From Glossina fuscipes (lineage: Eukaryota > Arthropoda > Insecta > Diptera > Glossinidae): a stretch of 64,000 nucleotides of DNA. The notes beneath the pieces were generated by a model. That model saw only the letters and a program-made list of their open reading frames with translations, was not told where the DNA came from and did not search any database. Every line of letters starts with the position of its first letter. Within the stretch, counting starts at the first letter, position 1. A program made the translations under genes and the position numbers. This document shows, one piece after another, positions 1 to 11,941 of the stretch. The stretch spans positions 26,683,546 through 26,747,545 of the forward strand of contig NW_023998414.1 in assembly GCF_014805625.2 (NCBI RefSeq), written 5' to 3'.

Positions 1-710
1 CCCAAACCGCTAAAGAAAATGCTAAAAATCAACCTTAATAGTCAAAAAGTGATATTACAAATCTGCAATATCTGCATTACTTTGCATGAAAATTTGGATA
101 TGTAAGACTGTTTCAAAACTAGTGCCGCGTTCGGTCGTGATGAAACACAGACAAAGGTTCAGATTTTAAGTACCACTTTAAGAGAATTGTAGGCTGGAGA
201 GACGGACGCACATCTCATTGCTTAGTAAGCTAGTAAGCTAGAAGTACGAGGCAGGGAATTTCTGTGGGATGATTTCTAATGTTAGACCACGCAGGATACC
301 ACAGATAGATTAAAAGTCGGCCCAAGGCTTAAGATCTGCTCGTTCGGTAAGTTCGATTTCCGTTCGTCTGCTTGTTTTGATAAGGGCTTTTATTTGCAGT
401 CGTCTGTGGAATGTCCGTGGGACAAAAATTGGTAACCCCAACTGTATTAAATATGCTTTTAACGAGAAAAGAGGACAAATCTTTGATGTTTGTTGTTATT
501 TCAAAACAAATGCTTTATAACTACGAAGAAAAACAACATGTGTCTCAAGCTTTAAACCAATCATTTCGCCTGAAATGGCGAAGAAGAAATGAGGAAAGAG
601 AAAGTAGGAAAGGATTAAGTAGGTGGTGGCTGCAGCCTAGTGGAAATATGCCTTCACCAAGTGAGCACTCACTATAGCTACGGCCAAAGTAAATTCTATC
701 TCATTGAGTT

Positions 711-884
711 ATGGTAGCTGCGATTACTATCTACTCGGCTATTATTCGTGCGGATAATGTGAATCATGTGGACGCAATAGCCAACATACAACGGTTGATC
801 AAGGATGGATATGCTTATGGTATCTGTAGCGCGCTAATCAATTTTAATGCCCGCATCTATTTAATATTCAACGATACCAAGTAG
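711..884 (+). CDS. Unassigned small ORF (57 aa)
   Basis: An ATG-to-TAG frame with a fairly balanced amino-acid composition, beginning MVAAITIYSAIIRAD. I do not recognise the family, and it has no evident signal peptide or motif. It could be chance, a relic of a mobile element, or an exon of a longer transcript. Nothing around it supports expression. Confidence 0.12.
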   Translation: MVAAITIYSAIIRADNVNHVDAIANIQRLIKDGYAYGICSALINFNARIYLIFNDTK

Positions 885-1563
885 AAAGAAAACTTTGGAA
901 GGAGATAAGAAGTGCGAAATGGTAAAATGAGATTTTTCCATTTCAATAAAATTCTATAAAAAATTAAATTATTTTTATTAATATCTGTACTGTTGTCTAT
1001 GCATCGCGTTCGTTGCTTAAACTTAAAAATGGCTTTTTAAAGTAAGGCGAGTAAATTATTTGCAATAAAATGATTTACATAATGATGTCGCACGTTTACA
1101 TTAACAATTCTGGTATCGCAATATGTTCGTAATTGAAATTGTTTTGATAATGGAAATAAAAATACTATTATCATTGATTTATATTAAATCTTATGGTTCT
1201 TTTATGGCTTTGAAAGGGGTGGCAGTTATATATCGCTTTGACTGCATACCTGGCATTTGCGTAATCAATTATTAAGTGAAATTTTCATAAAAAGTACCTT
1301 TCATTTAGCTTGAAATGAACAAACATTATATTCTACTTATATTATAGAATATGCAAATTTCATTAAAGATTAACCCATTTTAAAATCCGCAAACTGTTCA
1401 AATAACCACATTTGGTATTTAATTACGTTGGTTATCTTGTGTACGTAATTATAACTGCATTTAGTTTCGAATAATAAACTTATTTGTTTTTTTGTTTTTT
1501 TTTTTTTTGTTTCTGTTTTGTTTTTTTTGGCATATTTGCGTTTTTATACTAATGGATTCTCTC

Positions 1564-1565
<2 letters not shown>

Positions 1566-1609
<44 letters not shown>

Positions 1610-1637
1610 CCATATATATATATATATATATATATTT
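1566..1637. repeat. (CT)n followed by (TA)n microsatellites
   Basis: About 40 bp of CT repeat followed by about 24 bp of TA repeat, in the intron before the first visible Nmdar2 exon. The same CT-then-TA arrangement recurs in a later intron of the gene at 3779-3955. Confidence 0.9.
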
Positions 1638-1723
1638 CAATTATCTATTTTGTTTTTGTTTTTTTGTTTTTGTTTTCCTGACAATAACATATACTCGCTA
1701 ACGCAATCAATGCCATTAACACA

Positions 1724-1770
<47 letters not shown>

Positions 1771-1771
1771 G

Positions 1772-3777
1772 CAATTTTAAGTACACTCTGTAAGGAGTTC
1801 CTGCAATTCAATGTATCCGCAATATTGTATATGATGAACAATGAGCAGTTTGGCCATAGTACAGCATCCGCACAATATTTCCTGCAATTGGCCGGTTATT
1901 TGGGTATACCGGTAATTTCATGGAACGCTGATAACTCAGGCTTGGAGCGTCGTGCTTCACAATCAACGCTTCAACTTCAGCTAGCTCCAAGTATAGAACA
2001 TCAAAGTGCGGCAATGTTAAGCATATTGGAACGTTATAAATGGCATCAATTTTCGGTGGTGACGTCCCAAATAGCTGGACACGATGATTTTGTACAGGCT
2101 GTACGAGAACGAGTCGCAGAGATGCAAGATCATTTCAAGTTTACCATTTTAAATGCGATCGTTGTAACGCGTACAAGTGATTTAATGGAACTTGTTAACA
2201 GTGAAGCTAGAGTCATGCTACTCTACGCTACACAAACTGAGGCCATAACTATTCTTAGAGCTGCCGAGGATCTAAAGTTAACGGGTGAAAATTATGTATG
2301 GGTAGTCAGTCAATCGGTTATCGAAAAGAAAGATGCCCATCCGCAGTTTCCGATTGGCATGTTGGGAGTACACTTCGATACAAGCAGTGCCGCGTTGATG
2401 AGTGAAATATCGAATGCTATTAAAATATATGGTTATGGTGTCGAGGCTTACGTTTCCGATCCAGCAAATCGGGGGAAAAAGCTCAATACTCAATCGTTGT
2501 CATGCGAGGATGAAGGTCGTGGCCGCTGGGACAATGGCGAACTGTAACTATTTTATTATATCAGTTGTTTCCTCCTCACTCGTATATACATCAATTTATT
2601 TTTTTTTTTTATATAGATTTTTTAGATATTTGCGCAATGTTTCTATAGAGGGTGATTTAAATAAACCCAATATTGAGTTTACGGCCGATGGTGATTTAAA
2701 GTCGGCTGAACTGAAAATTATGAATTTACGTCCAAGTGCTAACAATAAGAATTTAGTTTGGGAAGAGGTAAGTATATGCCTACGATCCGCGCCTAACCAT
2801 ATTATCATTTAATATTTTCGATTTTTTATATATATATTTTTTTTTGTTTTACTTTTATTGATTAGATCGGCGTATGGAAATCGTGGGAGACACAAAAACT
2901 GGATATACGCGATATTGCCTGGCCAGGTAATTCGCATGCTCCGCCACAAGGTGTACCCGAAAAATTCCATTTAAAAATCACATTTCTCGAAGAGGCACCC
3001 TATATCAATCTATCGCCCGCCGACCCAGTTAGTGGCAAATGTCTCATGGATCGCGGTGTCCTGTGTCGAGTGGCAGCCGATCATGAGATGGCTGACATTG
3101 ATGTGGGACAGGCACATCGCAACGGATCTTTCTATCAATGTTGCAGTGGTTTTTGCATCGATCTTCTCGAGAAGTTTGCCGAAGAGCTGGGTTTCACCTA
3201 TGAACTGGTACGGGTCGAAGATGGTAAATGGGGTACACTTGAGAATGGTAAATGGAATGGTTTGATTGCTGACTTAGTTAATCGTAAAACCGACATGGTA
3301 CTTACGTCGCTGATGATCAATACAGAACGCGAGGCTGTGGTAGACTTTAGTGAGCCATTCATGGAGACTGGCATAGCTATTGTTGTAGCGAAACGGACTG
3401 GTATAATTTCGCCGACTGCCTTTTTGGAACCATTTGATACCGCCTCGTGGATGCTAGTAGGCATAGTGGCTATACAGGCGGCCACGTTCATGATATTCCT
3501 ATTTGAATGGCTATCACCTAGTGGTTACGATATGAAACTCTATTTACAAAACACTAATGTAACACCATACCGCTTTTCCTTATTTCGTACGTATTGGTTA
3601 GTTTGGGCGGTACTCTTTCAAGCTGCCGTACACGTAGACTCACCGCGTGGTTTCACCTCACGATTCATGACGAACGTTTGGGCTCTCTTTGCTGTGGTGT
3701 TTCTCGCCATATACACTGCCAACTTGGCGGCCTTCATGATCACCAGGTATGTTAATTTTAAATTTACCTTAATCTCT

Positions 3778-3828
<51 letters not shown>

Positions 3829-3906
3829 ACCTCTTTCTTTCTTTCTATCTCTCCCTATCGCTTTCTCTCTCTCTCTCTTTCTTTTATATATATATATCCT
3901 ATATAT

Positions 3907-3958
<52 letters not shown>

Positions 3959-4983
3959 TTCTCTTGTTCTTTTGCTGTCTTACACATTGGCTTGGGCTAT
4001 TGCAGAGAAGAATTTCATGAGTTCACTGGTTTGAACGATAGCCGTTTGGTGCATCCGTACTCCCATAAACCTTCTTTTAAATTTGGCACCATTCCCTACA
4101 GTCACACAGACTCTACTATCAACAAATACTTTAAGGAAATGCATTACTACATGAAACAGTATGTCAACACAAATCGAATTTCCTAATCCTATTTACCGAC
4201 AAATAATCATGCAATATGTATAATTGTATTTTTGTTTGGTCATCTTCGTAGACATAATAAATCTAGTGTAGCCGATGGGGTAGCAGATGTATTAAGCGGC
4301 AGCTTGGATGCTTTTATATACGATGGCACTGTACTGGATTATCTTGTGGCACAAGATGAGGATTGTCGTTTAATGACAGTCGGCAGTTGGTATGCCATGA
4401 CAGGTAATGATGACCTAACAGGAAAACGAAACCAAAACCGAACAGAAATGAAATGAAATAAGAAAATTCGTTTCATGTAAAAGCACTGTAGTTGTAGCAA
4501 CCTTGATAAAGTATTTGCAAGCGTACAAAATTACATTTCCGATACTATTTCTCTTTTTCTTATTTTCCTTTTGCCATAATACGAAATAAATGAAAAAAAA
4601 AAAAAACAAAAAACAAAATAAAAATACAAAATGAAAAATGAAAAAAAGGTTATGGTTTAGCTTTTAGCCGCAATTCAAAATACGTCCAAATGTTTAATAA
4701 ACGCTTACTCGAGTTCCGAGCAAATGGCGACCTGGAACGTTTGCGTCGTTACTGGATGACGGGTACATGCCGTCCCGGTAAACAAGAACACAAATCCTCT
4801 GATCCATTGGCTTTAGAACAATTTTTATCAGCATTTTTACTCCTCATGGCTGGCATTTTATTAGCAGCTTTACTACTTTTGCTCGAACATGTCTATTTTA
4901 AGTACATACGCAAACGTATCGCCAAAAAAGACGGCGGCCACTGTTGTGCTCTAATCTCCCTCTCAATGGGTAAATCGTTAACG
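1772..4983 (+). CDS. Nmdar2: NMDA-type ionotropic glutamate receptor subunit 2 (partial)
   Basis: Glutamate-gated cation channel subunit that acts with NR1 in the neuronal plasma membrane. Exons by phase-matched splice sites: 1772-2543, 2617-2767, 2866-3746, 4006-4158, 4252-4403 and 4649-4983, about 814 residues. The order is amino-terminal domain (first two exons), S1 ligand-binding half, channel, then S2 half. The channel exon carries TM1, the re-entrant pore and TM3 with [12 protein letters not shown]. The last exon has the TM4 stretch ([17 protein letters not shown]). In the pore the residue aligned with the mammalian Asn site is Gln ([13 protein letters not shown]), as I recall for fly NR2. 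The first exon opens in phase 2, so 5' exons lie outside the window or are unrecognised. The frame runs into a 10-N gap just after MGKSLT, so the cytoplasmic tail is missing. Orthology with Drosophila Nmdar2 is near-certain from long near-identical stretches. Confidence 0.95.
3779..3955. repeat. Intronic (CT)n and (TA)n tracts
   Basis: The third visible Nmdar2 intron (3747-4005) is mostly CT repeat followed by TA repeat. The tract keeps reading frames open, so apparent ORFs in both strands here are spurious. Confidence 0.9.
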
Positions 4984-4993
4984 NNNNNNNNNN
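4984..4993. other. Assembly gap (10 N) inside Nmdar2
   Basis: Ten N sit between the codon run encoding MGKSLT and a poly-A tract. The downstream sequence does not continue the receptor tail, so the nominal size is probably a placeholder for a larger missing piece or a misjoin. Confidence 0.95.
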
Positions 4994-5849
4994 AAAAAAA
5001 AAAAATCGTATAACTCGCAGAATATTGTAAGTCAATTATGCCATTTGCCCCTTGTTTCTCTAGCTCTTCTTCAAATCCGCTTCCAATAAGTAACACAGTG
5101 AAGAAAACTTAAACGAACTAAGACTAATATTATGTGCAGTCTAGTACTTTAGTTGAGGTCACTTTACCCGCACAGCATGTTGTGTTGCAGTTGTTCGGAG
5201 AGCGAGAGAATTGGTAGACGTGGCAGAGTTGAGTTTATACGATAGATGCAACAAAACTGCCCATCCAAGCTTTATGGTTTGACATTGTCGCAATGTCTCT
5301 TTGATCAATTTGGGAGACTTTACTTCAACTCCACGATTTAATCCGATTAGTTGTTAATAGTGCCGAGCAGATCCAAACGTCTGGTAAGGTTAGAGTAGCT
5401 CCTTCCTTTCATATGTGATTCATTTCTCACCGCCCATTGCGAATCTCTTTAAAAAGGGGCGTATATCGTTTCATTTTAGCAGCAAGACGCAAATGTAAAT
5501 TCGGCTCATTAGGCTTTTCACCCTTAACTCATGTGGCAGTCAAACATCGAGAATGGCTTTGCATCCAGTCTTACGCAAATAGTTCTCAATTATTTTATGG
5601 TTAACATTTAGTTCTACAAGCATTGTCATAAAATGCGATAAGCCGATGGTCTATCTGAAGGTTTTAAAGAATTTTATCGACGCAAAATGAAAAAATTTTC
5701 GGCCAAAGCAAGGCATGTCTTCAACGTCGAACTTGACAAAGCAAAAACGAGTAAATCATATGTACGCTGCTTATATCGTTAAATCATCTTCGCCTTCACC
5801 TTAAACACCACAAATGATTTTTCTTTTTTTTTTCGAAAACTTGGCCCCA

Positions 5850-6110
5850 TCCATTCCATTCTCAATAGTGTTCGTTCGTGTGCCGTCCCGGTACCAAATT
5901 TCATTAAAATATTTCAAAAATTACGACCTGTAGCTTGAACAAAAATTTACTTAGACTGTCATCGGACGGACAGAGAGGCTTAGATCAATTCAGATTAAAA
6001 TTCTGAATCGATGGATAGAATAAACGATGGTCTAGCTTAAGTCTTTCTGCGCATTGTGTACGACCGAACTAACTTAATATATCCTGTACCACAAATGGTG
6101 TAGGGTAAAA
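5850..6110 (-). repeat. Dispersed repeat family copy 1
   Basis: Read on the minus strand it has the features shared by the other copies: an ACTTGTGGTACAGG-like start, a TTAAGTTAG block, a TTATTATACCGATC-like block, GATTCAGAATCAGAAT, GATCTAAGCCTGTC, then an ATTTTGATGAAATTTGG-like block. The match to copies at 22.2, 23.5 and 62.8 kb is by eye. The element class is unknown. Confidence 0.6.
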
Positions 6111-6127
6111 AAAAATATCTTCTTTGC

Positions 6128-6170
6128 AGGTATCAAATGAAAGGAGCTGGAGAGTAGAATGCGACAAAGT
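6128..6170 (+). repeat. Short repeat shared with 8155-8205
   Basis: Both sites carry TATCAAATRAAAG, then GGAGAGTA and AATGCGA in the same order and spacing. It probably belongs to a second dispersed repeat. The boundaries are not clear. Confidence 0.5.
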
Positions 6171-6511
6171 GTGTTAGCTATAATTTAATTACGTCGAACG
6201 TAAATTCTTGAGGCGTTTCGAAAAAACCGATTTCTTGGACAATTAAAATCTTGAGTGGATCAAGCGTTTATGTGGCTGGGTAAGGGAGATCCGGACGCCC
6301 TTTCTTACTTTCCTTCTTGCCCCTTTTTTTTTTCTTATTTAATTTTAGTTTGGCTTAAAAATTAGCGAAAAGTGTTTCTCTAATGTGGAATATCGAAGTT
6401 TTATTGTTTTGTTTTATGTTGCAGGAGTTTCTTGGCGGGCCATTCAGATCTGTGTGTGATTGTTGTGGGCTTACTGTATAGCAGCATTTGTATGCATTCG
6501 CGTATCTCATC

Positions 6512-6725
6512 ATGTCATTGGCAAGCAATATCGATTATGATTATTTAATGAAATTTCTGGCTTTGGGTGATACCGGTGTTGGTAAAACAAGTTTTTTATA
6601 TCAATACACTGATGGAAAATTTCATTCACAATTTATATCAACAGTTGGTATTGATTTCCGCGAGAAACGTGTGGTACGTATTTATTGAGTCTTATCTATC
6701 TTACGTTTTAAGGGCTATTTTGTCA

Positions 6726-6767
<42 letters not shown>

Positions 6768-7304
6768 TTACAGAATTACACCTCACGTGGCCGCAACTAT
6801 CGGATTCATTTGCAATTATGGGATACAGCCGGTCAAGAACGTTTTCGTTCTTTAACCACAGCCTTCTATCGGGATGCTATGGGTTTTCTGCTAATGTTCG
6901 ATTTAACGAATGAAAAATCATTTCTCGAAATTACTAACTGGTTGGAGCAATTACGTATGCATGCTTATTCGGACAATCCTGATATTGTGTTGTGCGGTAA
7001 TAAATGCGATTTAGAAGCAACTCGTGTCATTAGCATTGAACAAGGGCAGGCGTTAGCTAATCGTTACCAATTGCCGTATATTGAAGCTAGCGCTTGTACC
7101 GGCCTAAATGTAAAACAAGCGATTGAGTTATTACTAAGTCAAGTAATGGAACGTATGGAGAATTCGATGAACAATCCTGAGCTGGCCCGTTTAATGTTAG
7201 GCGGCAGTCATACATCAATAATTGATCGAAATTTACGAATGTCTATAAGTGCTGAGGAGGTACAAAATAATGAAGATTTTACTAAAAATCAATGCAATTG
7301 TTGA
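6512..7304 (+). CDS. Rab27: Rab27 small GTPase
   Basis: Vesicle-docking Rab that recruits effectors for regulated secretion and lysosome-related organelle transport. Two exons, 6512-6673 and 6774-7304, phase 0, 230 aa. I chose the ATG at 6512 because it gives the short Rab27-type lead ([15 protein letters not shown]). The upstream in-frame ATG at 6494 lies in the probable 5'-UTR exon. Motifs in order: P-loop GDTGVGKTS, switch [24 protein letters not shown] and the SAC box. The C-terminus is CNC, a geranylgeranylation signal. The intron ends in a long (TC)n tract that serves as the polypyrimidine stretch. It lies downstream of Nmdar2 in the same orientation, as I recall for Drosophila. Confidence 0.95.
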
Positions 7305-7316
7305 TTGAAACCGCAA

Positions 7317-7318
<2 letters not shown>

Positions 7319-7375
<57 letters not shown>
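7319..7375. repeat. (AG)n microsatellite in Rab27 3' flank
   Basis: About 55 bp of nearly pure AG repeat starting 15 bp after the Rab27 stop, so it is probably transcribed in the 3' UTR. Confidence 0.9.
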
Positions 7376-7379
<4 letters not shown>

Positions 7380-8304
7380 AGGATATTTTAAGTAATTTTT
7401 TTTATATGCCGCATTAAGTATTAGAGTTGAGGAAAGGATTTAAGTAATTTTGTGTCGAAGGAACTCTTTTGTCAGCCACTACCACCCCATACGGTGACGA
7501 TACTTATGCAAATGTACGCAAAATATAGAAAGACTTGGAATAAACCCAATTTTCATTTTATTTCAGCATTTCCGACTGCACGCCCGGCTGATGTCCATCT
7601 ACTTATTTTATTTATTATATTTATTTATGCTCTTCACAAGACAACTTTTACGAACAATATCCATATAACGACTTATTTTGAAAAATCGTTTGTATGAAAG
7701 TAAGTTAGGACACATTAATAGGACGACCCTTAAAATTATCCTAAATTGCTTCGCTTAATATAATTGCTCATATTTCCACGTAACCAAATATCAAAAGTCT
7801 GACAATGTGAACGCTTATATGGGAGCACTTGTAATGGTCTCAGCCAGTTTAAATTGTTAGGCCAAAGTAAAGATTTTTCATATTAATTAACCACGAGGAA
7901 CAATCTCTAAATCGATGTCTTAGAGGACTTTAAATAATATTTATATCATGAGAAATCAGAAATCATTTGATTTTTTCATTGTTACACCCACCACTGAAGG
8001 ATAAGGGTATACTCATTTTGTCGCTTTTTCACAACGCATGCAAACTCCCAAAAGAAAGATTCAGAGTTTCTATAAGGTATATCTGTGCTTGAAATACTGA
8101 ATTGATTAAGTAATGTCTGCCCGCAATTAATTTTTTTTTGCTTAGTAATACCAGAGATATGGATATCAAATAAAAGATCTTGGAGAGTAAAATGCGAAAA
8201 GCATCGATATTCAGCACCCGCCGAATATAACTTTCTTACTTGCTTTTTGTTTTTTTTAAAATAATTTCTAAATAATAAAATAAATGATAAAATAAGTGTT
8301 GAGT
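7376..8304. other. Rab27-trypsin interval
   Basis: Probable Rab27 3' UTR, then AT-rich spacer. 7981-8240 resembles a dispersed repeat: it contains a run like GAAGGATAAGGGTATACTC and the motif shared with 6128-6170. Open frames here on either strand look like chance. Confidence 0.45.
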
Positions 8305-9073
8305 TCAAATCATGGTTCGTATGCTTAATACACCAGCTATCAAGATGTAAAGCATACTAAATACATTACTGCTAGCATTGTTATGCTTCATAATCCATTT
8401 GTAATAATATTGAACATCAGAGTAAACACCTATTAAGTAACAAATGTGTTCAAAAAAAATAAAAAGTCATTTAATAATGAAAATATCTACCTGGAGATAA
8501 GGGCTGAGCGCAACCTGTGCCCCACGACACTACTCCGACCAAGGTATTGTTACAAATTAGCGGACCACCCGAATCGCCTTGACACGAATCAGTGCCGCCC
8601 GCTAAACGACCAGCACAAATCATACCTTTATACAAAGCATTTCCGTAGACCATTGAGCATATGTCTTGACCTATAATGCTCACATTTGCCGTACGCAATA
8701 GTGTTGATAACACATCCTAACCGAAACAATGAATAAAATCTGAATTTTATTCAATCACAAAATAAGCAAAAGCAATCTAAAGACCTACCTGTTCGGTTTT
8801 ACCCCAACCAGAGATTTGACAAGTAGTTCGATTAAGTGTTGTAGTATTTGCCATATCTATAGGTGCAACGGTTAGATGAGTTTTATTGATAGGTAAACCC
8901 GTTTTTAAAAACATTAAACCAATATCATCACGCATCGTTTCCATATCAAAAGTTTTCATATACCCTATGGAGCTAACATGGGAAACAATAGTACCATTGA
9001 CACGTTTAAAACGATTTAAGGTACCCAGTACGACAATGAACTCGTTCGGTCTACGGTAACGCTTCGTTTCGTT

Positions 9074-9118
<45 letters not shown>

Positions 9119-9390
9119 GATTTCAAATTTCTTTTAATTCATTTTCATCAGTCAATTATTACTTACTTGTATAAGCAGTGAGCAGCCGTTAAAACTTTAT
9201 TTGGCCCGATTAGAGAACCACCACATATATGTCCATTGCCGAAGGGAAAATCGCGTTGTTTTATTCGTATGGAGACTTGATGTTTAGTTTCTTGTACAGT
9301 AGCCGGAATTCCATTGATAATGCGCGGTTCCACACTATCATCAGCCAGTGAAACCTTGATAAATGCGACTGTATGTAAATAAATAAACAT
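8305..9390 (-). CDS. Secreted trypsin-like serine protease with hydrophobic C-terminus
   Basis: S1-family protease, four exons on the minus strand: 9167-9390, 8789-9074, 8491-8716 and 8305-8429, 286 aa, all phases matching. It shows IINGIPA (activation site), LTAAHC (His), DDIGLMFLK (Asp) and [10 protein letters not shown] (Ser). Residue 189 is Asp, so trypsin-like cleavage after Lys/Arg is expected. The start is uncertain: the ATG at 9390 gives a weak signal peptide, but a good acceptor (ACATACAG) just inside the frame at about 9371 could mean the true signal peptide is on an upstream exon. The last exon adds, after [15 protein letters not shown], a 19-residue hydrophobic tail, suggesting a GPI anchor or membrane tether. 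Its intron 1 ends in a (CT)n tract running up to the acceptor. It is probably the relative of Drosophila CG14780, from gene order only. Confidence 0.88.
9076..9113. repeat. (GA)n microsatellite forming an intron 3' end
   Basis: On the coding (minus) strand this is (CT)n ending directly in the CAG acceptor of trypsin exon 2, so it is the polypyrimidine tract of that intron. Confidence 0.85.
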
Positions 9391-11623
9391 TCGTGATTCA
9401 TTATAGATAACTTGGCTTGAAGTTTACAATCGATTTCTAGTAAAACGTCAAAAACTGAATATAATTACTAGCACTGATAAGAGTTGGGAAACAAACAAAA
9501 GATATTGAAATAATTCTTAGAATGCTACGTAACTAGTGCATTTTTCTCATATCGATTAGCTAAGAACGAAAGTTAACTATATTTTTGATTCTCTTTGTAA
9601 CATAAAGGAAAACGCACCCATATTTATATATATATATATGCTTTGATAATATGTTTCGAAACATAACAGAAACAATAAACTGTAATGTAATAACTGTAAA
9701 AATATTAAGCCTTTAGAAGATCATAATTTGTATATTCATTCAACACTCATGCGTAAACATGCGACTATAGAGCTAACTAATGTATTTATTTATGTATGTA
9801 TGTATGCATGTATGCTTCAATGCATTATGCTTTAGACCATTAATTTTATAGGATTTACGATTAATCGATAGTGGATCCATGACGTTTCTCTAAATGCCCT
9901 TTAAGCTGCAGGTAGACGACTATTTCAATATGACGAGAGGAGTTTCAACGGTTTAACGCGATGGCAATTCAAATGAAATTTTCATTGAAAATTCTCGACA
10001 TTGACTAATCGTGAACCGGGTTTGTGGTTCTTAATATCGAGTAAGCTCGATAGCTATATAGATTATGGATTCAGTGTGACAAGTCGAGCGTTTACAGCTA
10101 TCAATATTAAAACTGTTTGCTGTCGACTAACATATTCATACTACGATCGAGTTTACTCGATCTACGAGAGAAGTGTAAAACCGGCCCCTGACTTTGCGCA
10201 AAGAATCGAATTGATTTTATTTCAATTTAATTCGAATTATAACTGCGAGCAAAAATTCGTGCATCGACCTTCTCTAGTATGGTGTTATTGAACCAATTCA
10301 AGCGATTTTTACGCTGAACTTTTTTCGCATAACTTTAAAAAATATCCGGCTCCTGCCTCGACTCAAATTGTGAGTTATTGCTGCAGCCGTAGGTCATTGC
10401 ATTTGTCTGCTGACAATTCAAACATGTTTTTTACAATTGTGTCAGCAATGAATGAATCTACGACATTATGAACTGCAGCACTGCCCCTTACCGTGAGCAT
10501 GGGAGTGCAGCTTACATACGTGAGAGAGAGAGCGTGGGTGTCAAGTCTGCGATCAATTTCTGATTCTGTTCTTGGGAAAAATGAAAATAATTTGCAATTT
10601 TTAATATAGTAAAGTTAGCAAGAAGGTCTAACTATTGCCAATGAATTCCCCTAACGGATATCTTTTTTACGAAAACTTTTATCTTGTATATCGTGATCTG
10701 TTAACGATGGACGTTAAGCTTTTTTTAGGCCAGCTTTTTATGTTAACCACTATTTATTTCCACATAAGCGATAGAAATTGTGAAAGATTTCTCTCTTAAC
10801 ACTTGTTTCCCACATAGTTTACAAGGATTTCATAAAACGATTATGCCAACGTTTTCTTTCTTAATTAAAAGCTAAGCGGATTGATTGTTAATTATTTAAA
10901 AAAAAAGACGATAAATTAAATACACTATTAGGGTAATGCAGACCAACATCGAATCTATGGCAAATTCTTTTAAATTTCAATATTTTCTCTTGCGTTGCGT
11001 TTACGAAAGATTGCGTTAAGTAAAGCAATGTAAAGACGGTAATCTTAGTTGACTTTTCAATTATCTTCTAAGTTTACCTACTCATTATTAGCACGTGTAT
11101 AAGTATCATTTTAACGGTACTTAATATTGTCAAGATTTTTAATTTGTAATATTTCCGAGTAAGCGTAATAGTAAGCGAATAATAAATAAAGACAACAAAG
11201 AAAACTTTGTCAAGTTCTTATTTAATTGAAGGTTAATTTTCAACTAATATAGAATCAATTGAATCGTGAAATCTACGTAAAGTTTTATTAACAAAAATGA
11301 ATTGCAAGATAGTCAATCTTAATATATATTGAATAGGAAAAGAAAGATAAAAGGCGAACAGTACATAAGTACATTTGATAATATTATCAAAAAAGATAAT
11401 GTAACGTAACTATAATTATAATATGAACGAAATATTTCCAAAGAAAATGTTTAGCTAAAAGAAGAAGACGCAAAAAAATAAATAAATAAATAAATAAATA
11501 AAATTTTTCTTTAAATATTTAAAATTGTTAACTTTATTTGAATATGTATAAAAACTTAAATCTAAAATATATTTGTATTCGAATCAAAATACACACATTT
11601 GCATATATTCATATATATGAAAA

Positions 11624-11657
<34 letters not shown>

Positions 11658-11941
11658 AAAAAAATTCTTGAAAATACAAAAATTGTCGTCAATACAATAC
11701 TTTGATCTACAAAATGTTCAAGTGATGTATAAATATAAAAATTGCCTTTTCATAAGGCACATGTTCTATGTTTTTGCATATATTGTAAATAAAATTTGTA
11801 GAAAATTTGTGATAATAAATGGACGGATTCTTCCAAGCTTCCAAGCGCCGGCAACAATGTACTTTTCATTTTAAATTACAAACTAATAAAGAAAAAAATA
11901 TTTTCTTAAGAATTAAGTTGCCCGTAACTAATTTCTTTCTT
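9391..11941. other. Trypsin-claudin interval
   Basis: About 2.5 kb with no recognised gene. 9960-10300 is less AT-rich and carries two related palindromes at 10036-10051 and 10146-10161. 11476-11503 is (AAAT)n, and 11627-11654 is a run of about 28 A. The open frames at 10001-10291 and 11668-11874 have no recognisable protein features. Confidence 0.5.

Larger units (their letters stand above)
1..1771. other. Upstream/intronic DNA of Nmdar2, no recognised exon
   Basis: I see no exon that resembles the missing N-terminal part of the NMDA receptor. The only coding-like stretch is a 57-codon ATG frame at 711-884 (+), which I cannot assign. The rest is AT-rich. Low-complexity DNA occupies 1490-1770: T-rich sequence, a (CT)n tract at about 1566-1606, (TA)n at about 1612-1635, then (CA)n and (TA)n running directly into the splice acceptor at 1770-1771. 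Confidence 0.6.
4994..6424. other. Nmdar2-Rab27 interval, mostly repeats
   Basis: No exon of the Nmdar2 cytoplasmic tail was recognised. About 5850-6110 is a reverse-oriented copy of the dispersed repeat family annotated separately. 6128-6165 holds a short motif that recurs near 8155-8200. A consensus-like acceptor (TTGCAG) ends at 6424, so the start of a Rab27 5'-UTR exon at 6425 is likely. Confidence 0.5.

Noticed and set aside
411..677. 88-codon frame near the left edge
   Set aside because: No domain, no resemblance to receptor exons, and no splice context. Treated as chance.
3769..3987. Frame rich in Arg/Glu and Tyr/Ile repeats on the minus strand
   Set aside because: Pure translation of (GA)n and (TA)n microsatellites within an Nmdar2 intron.
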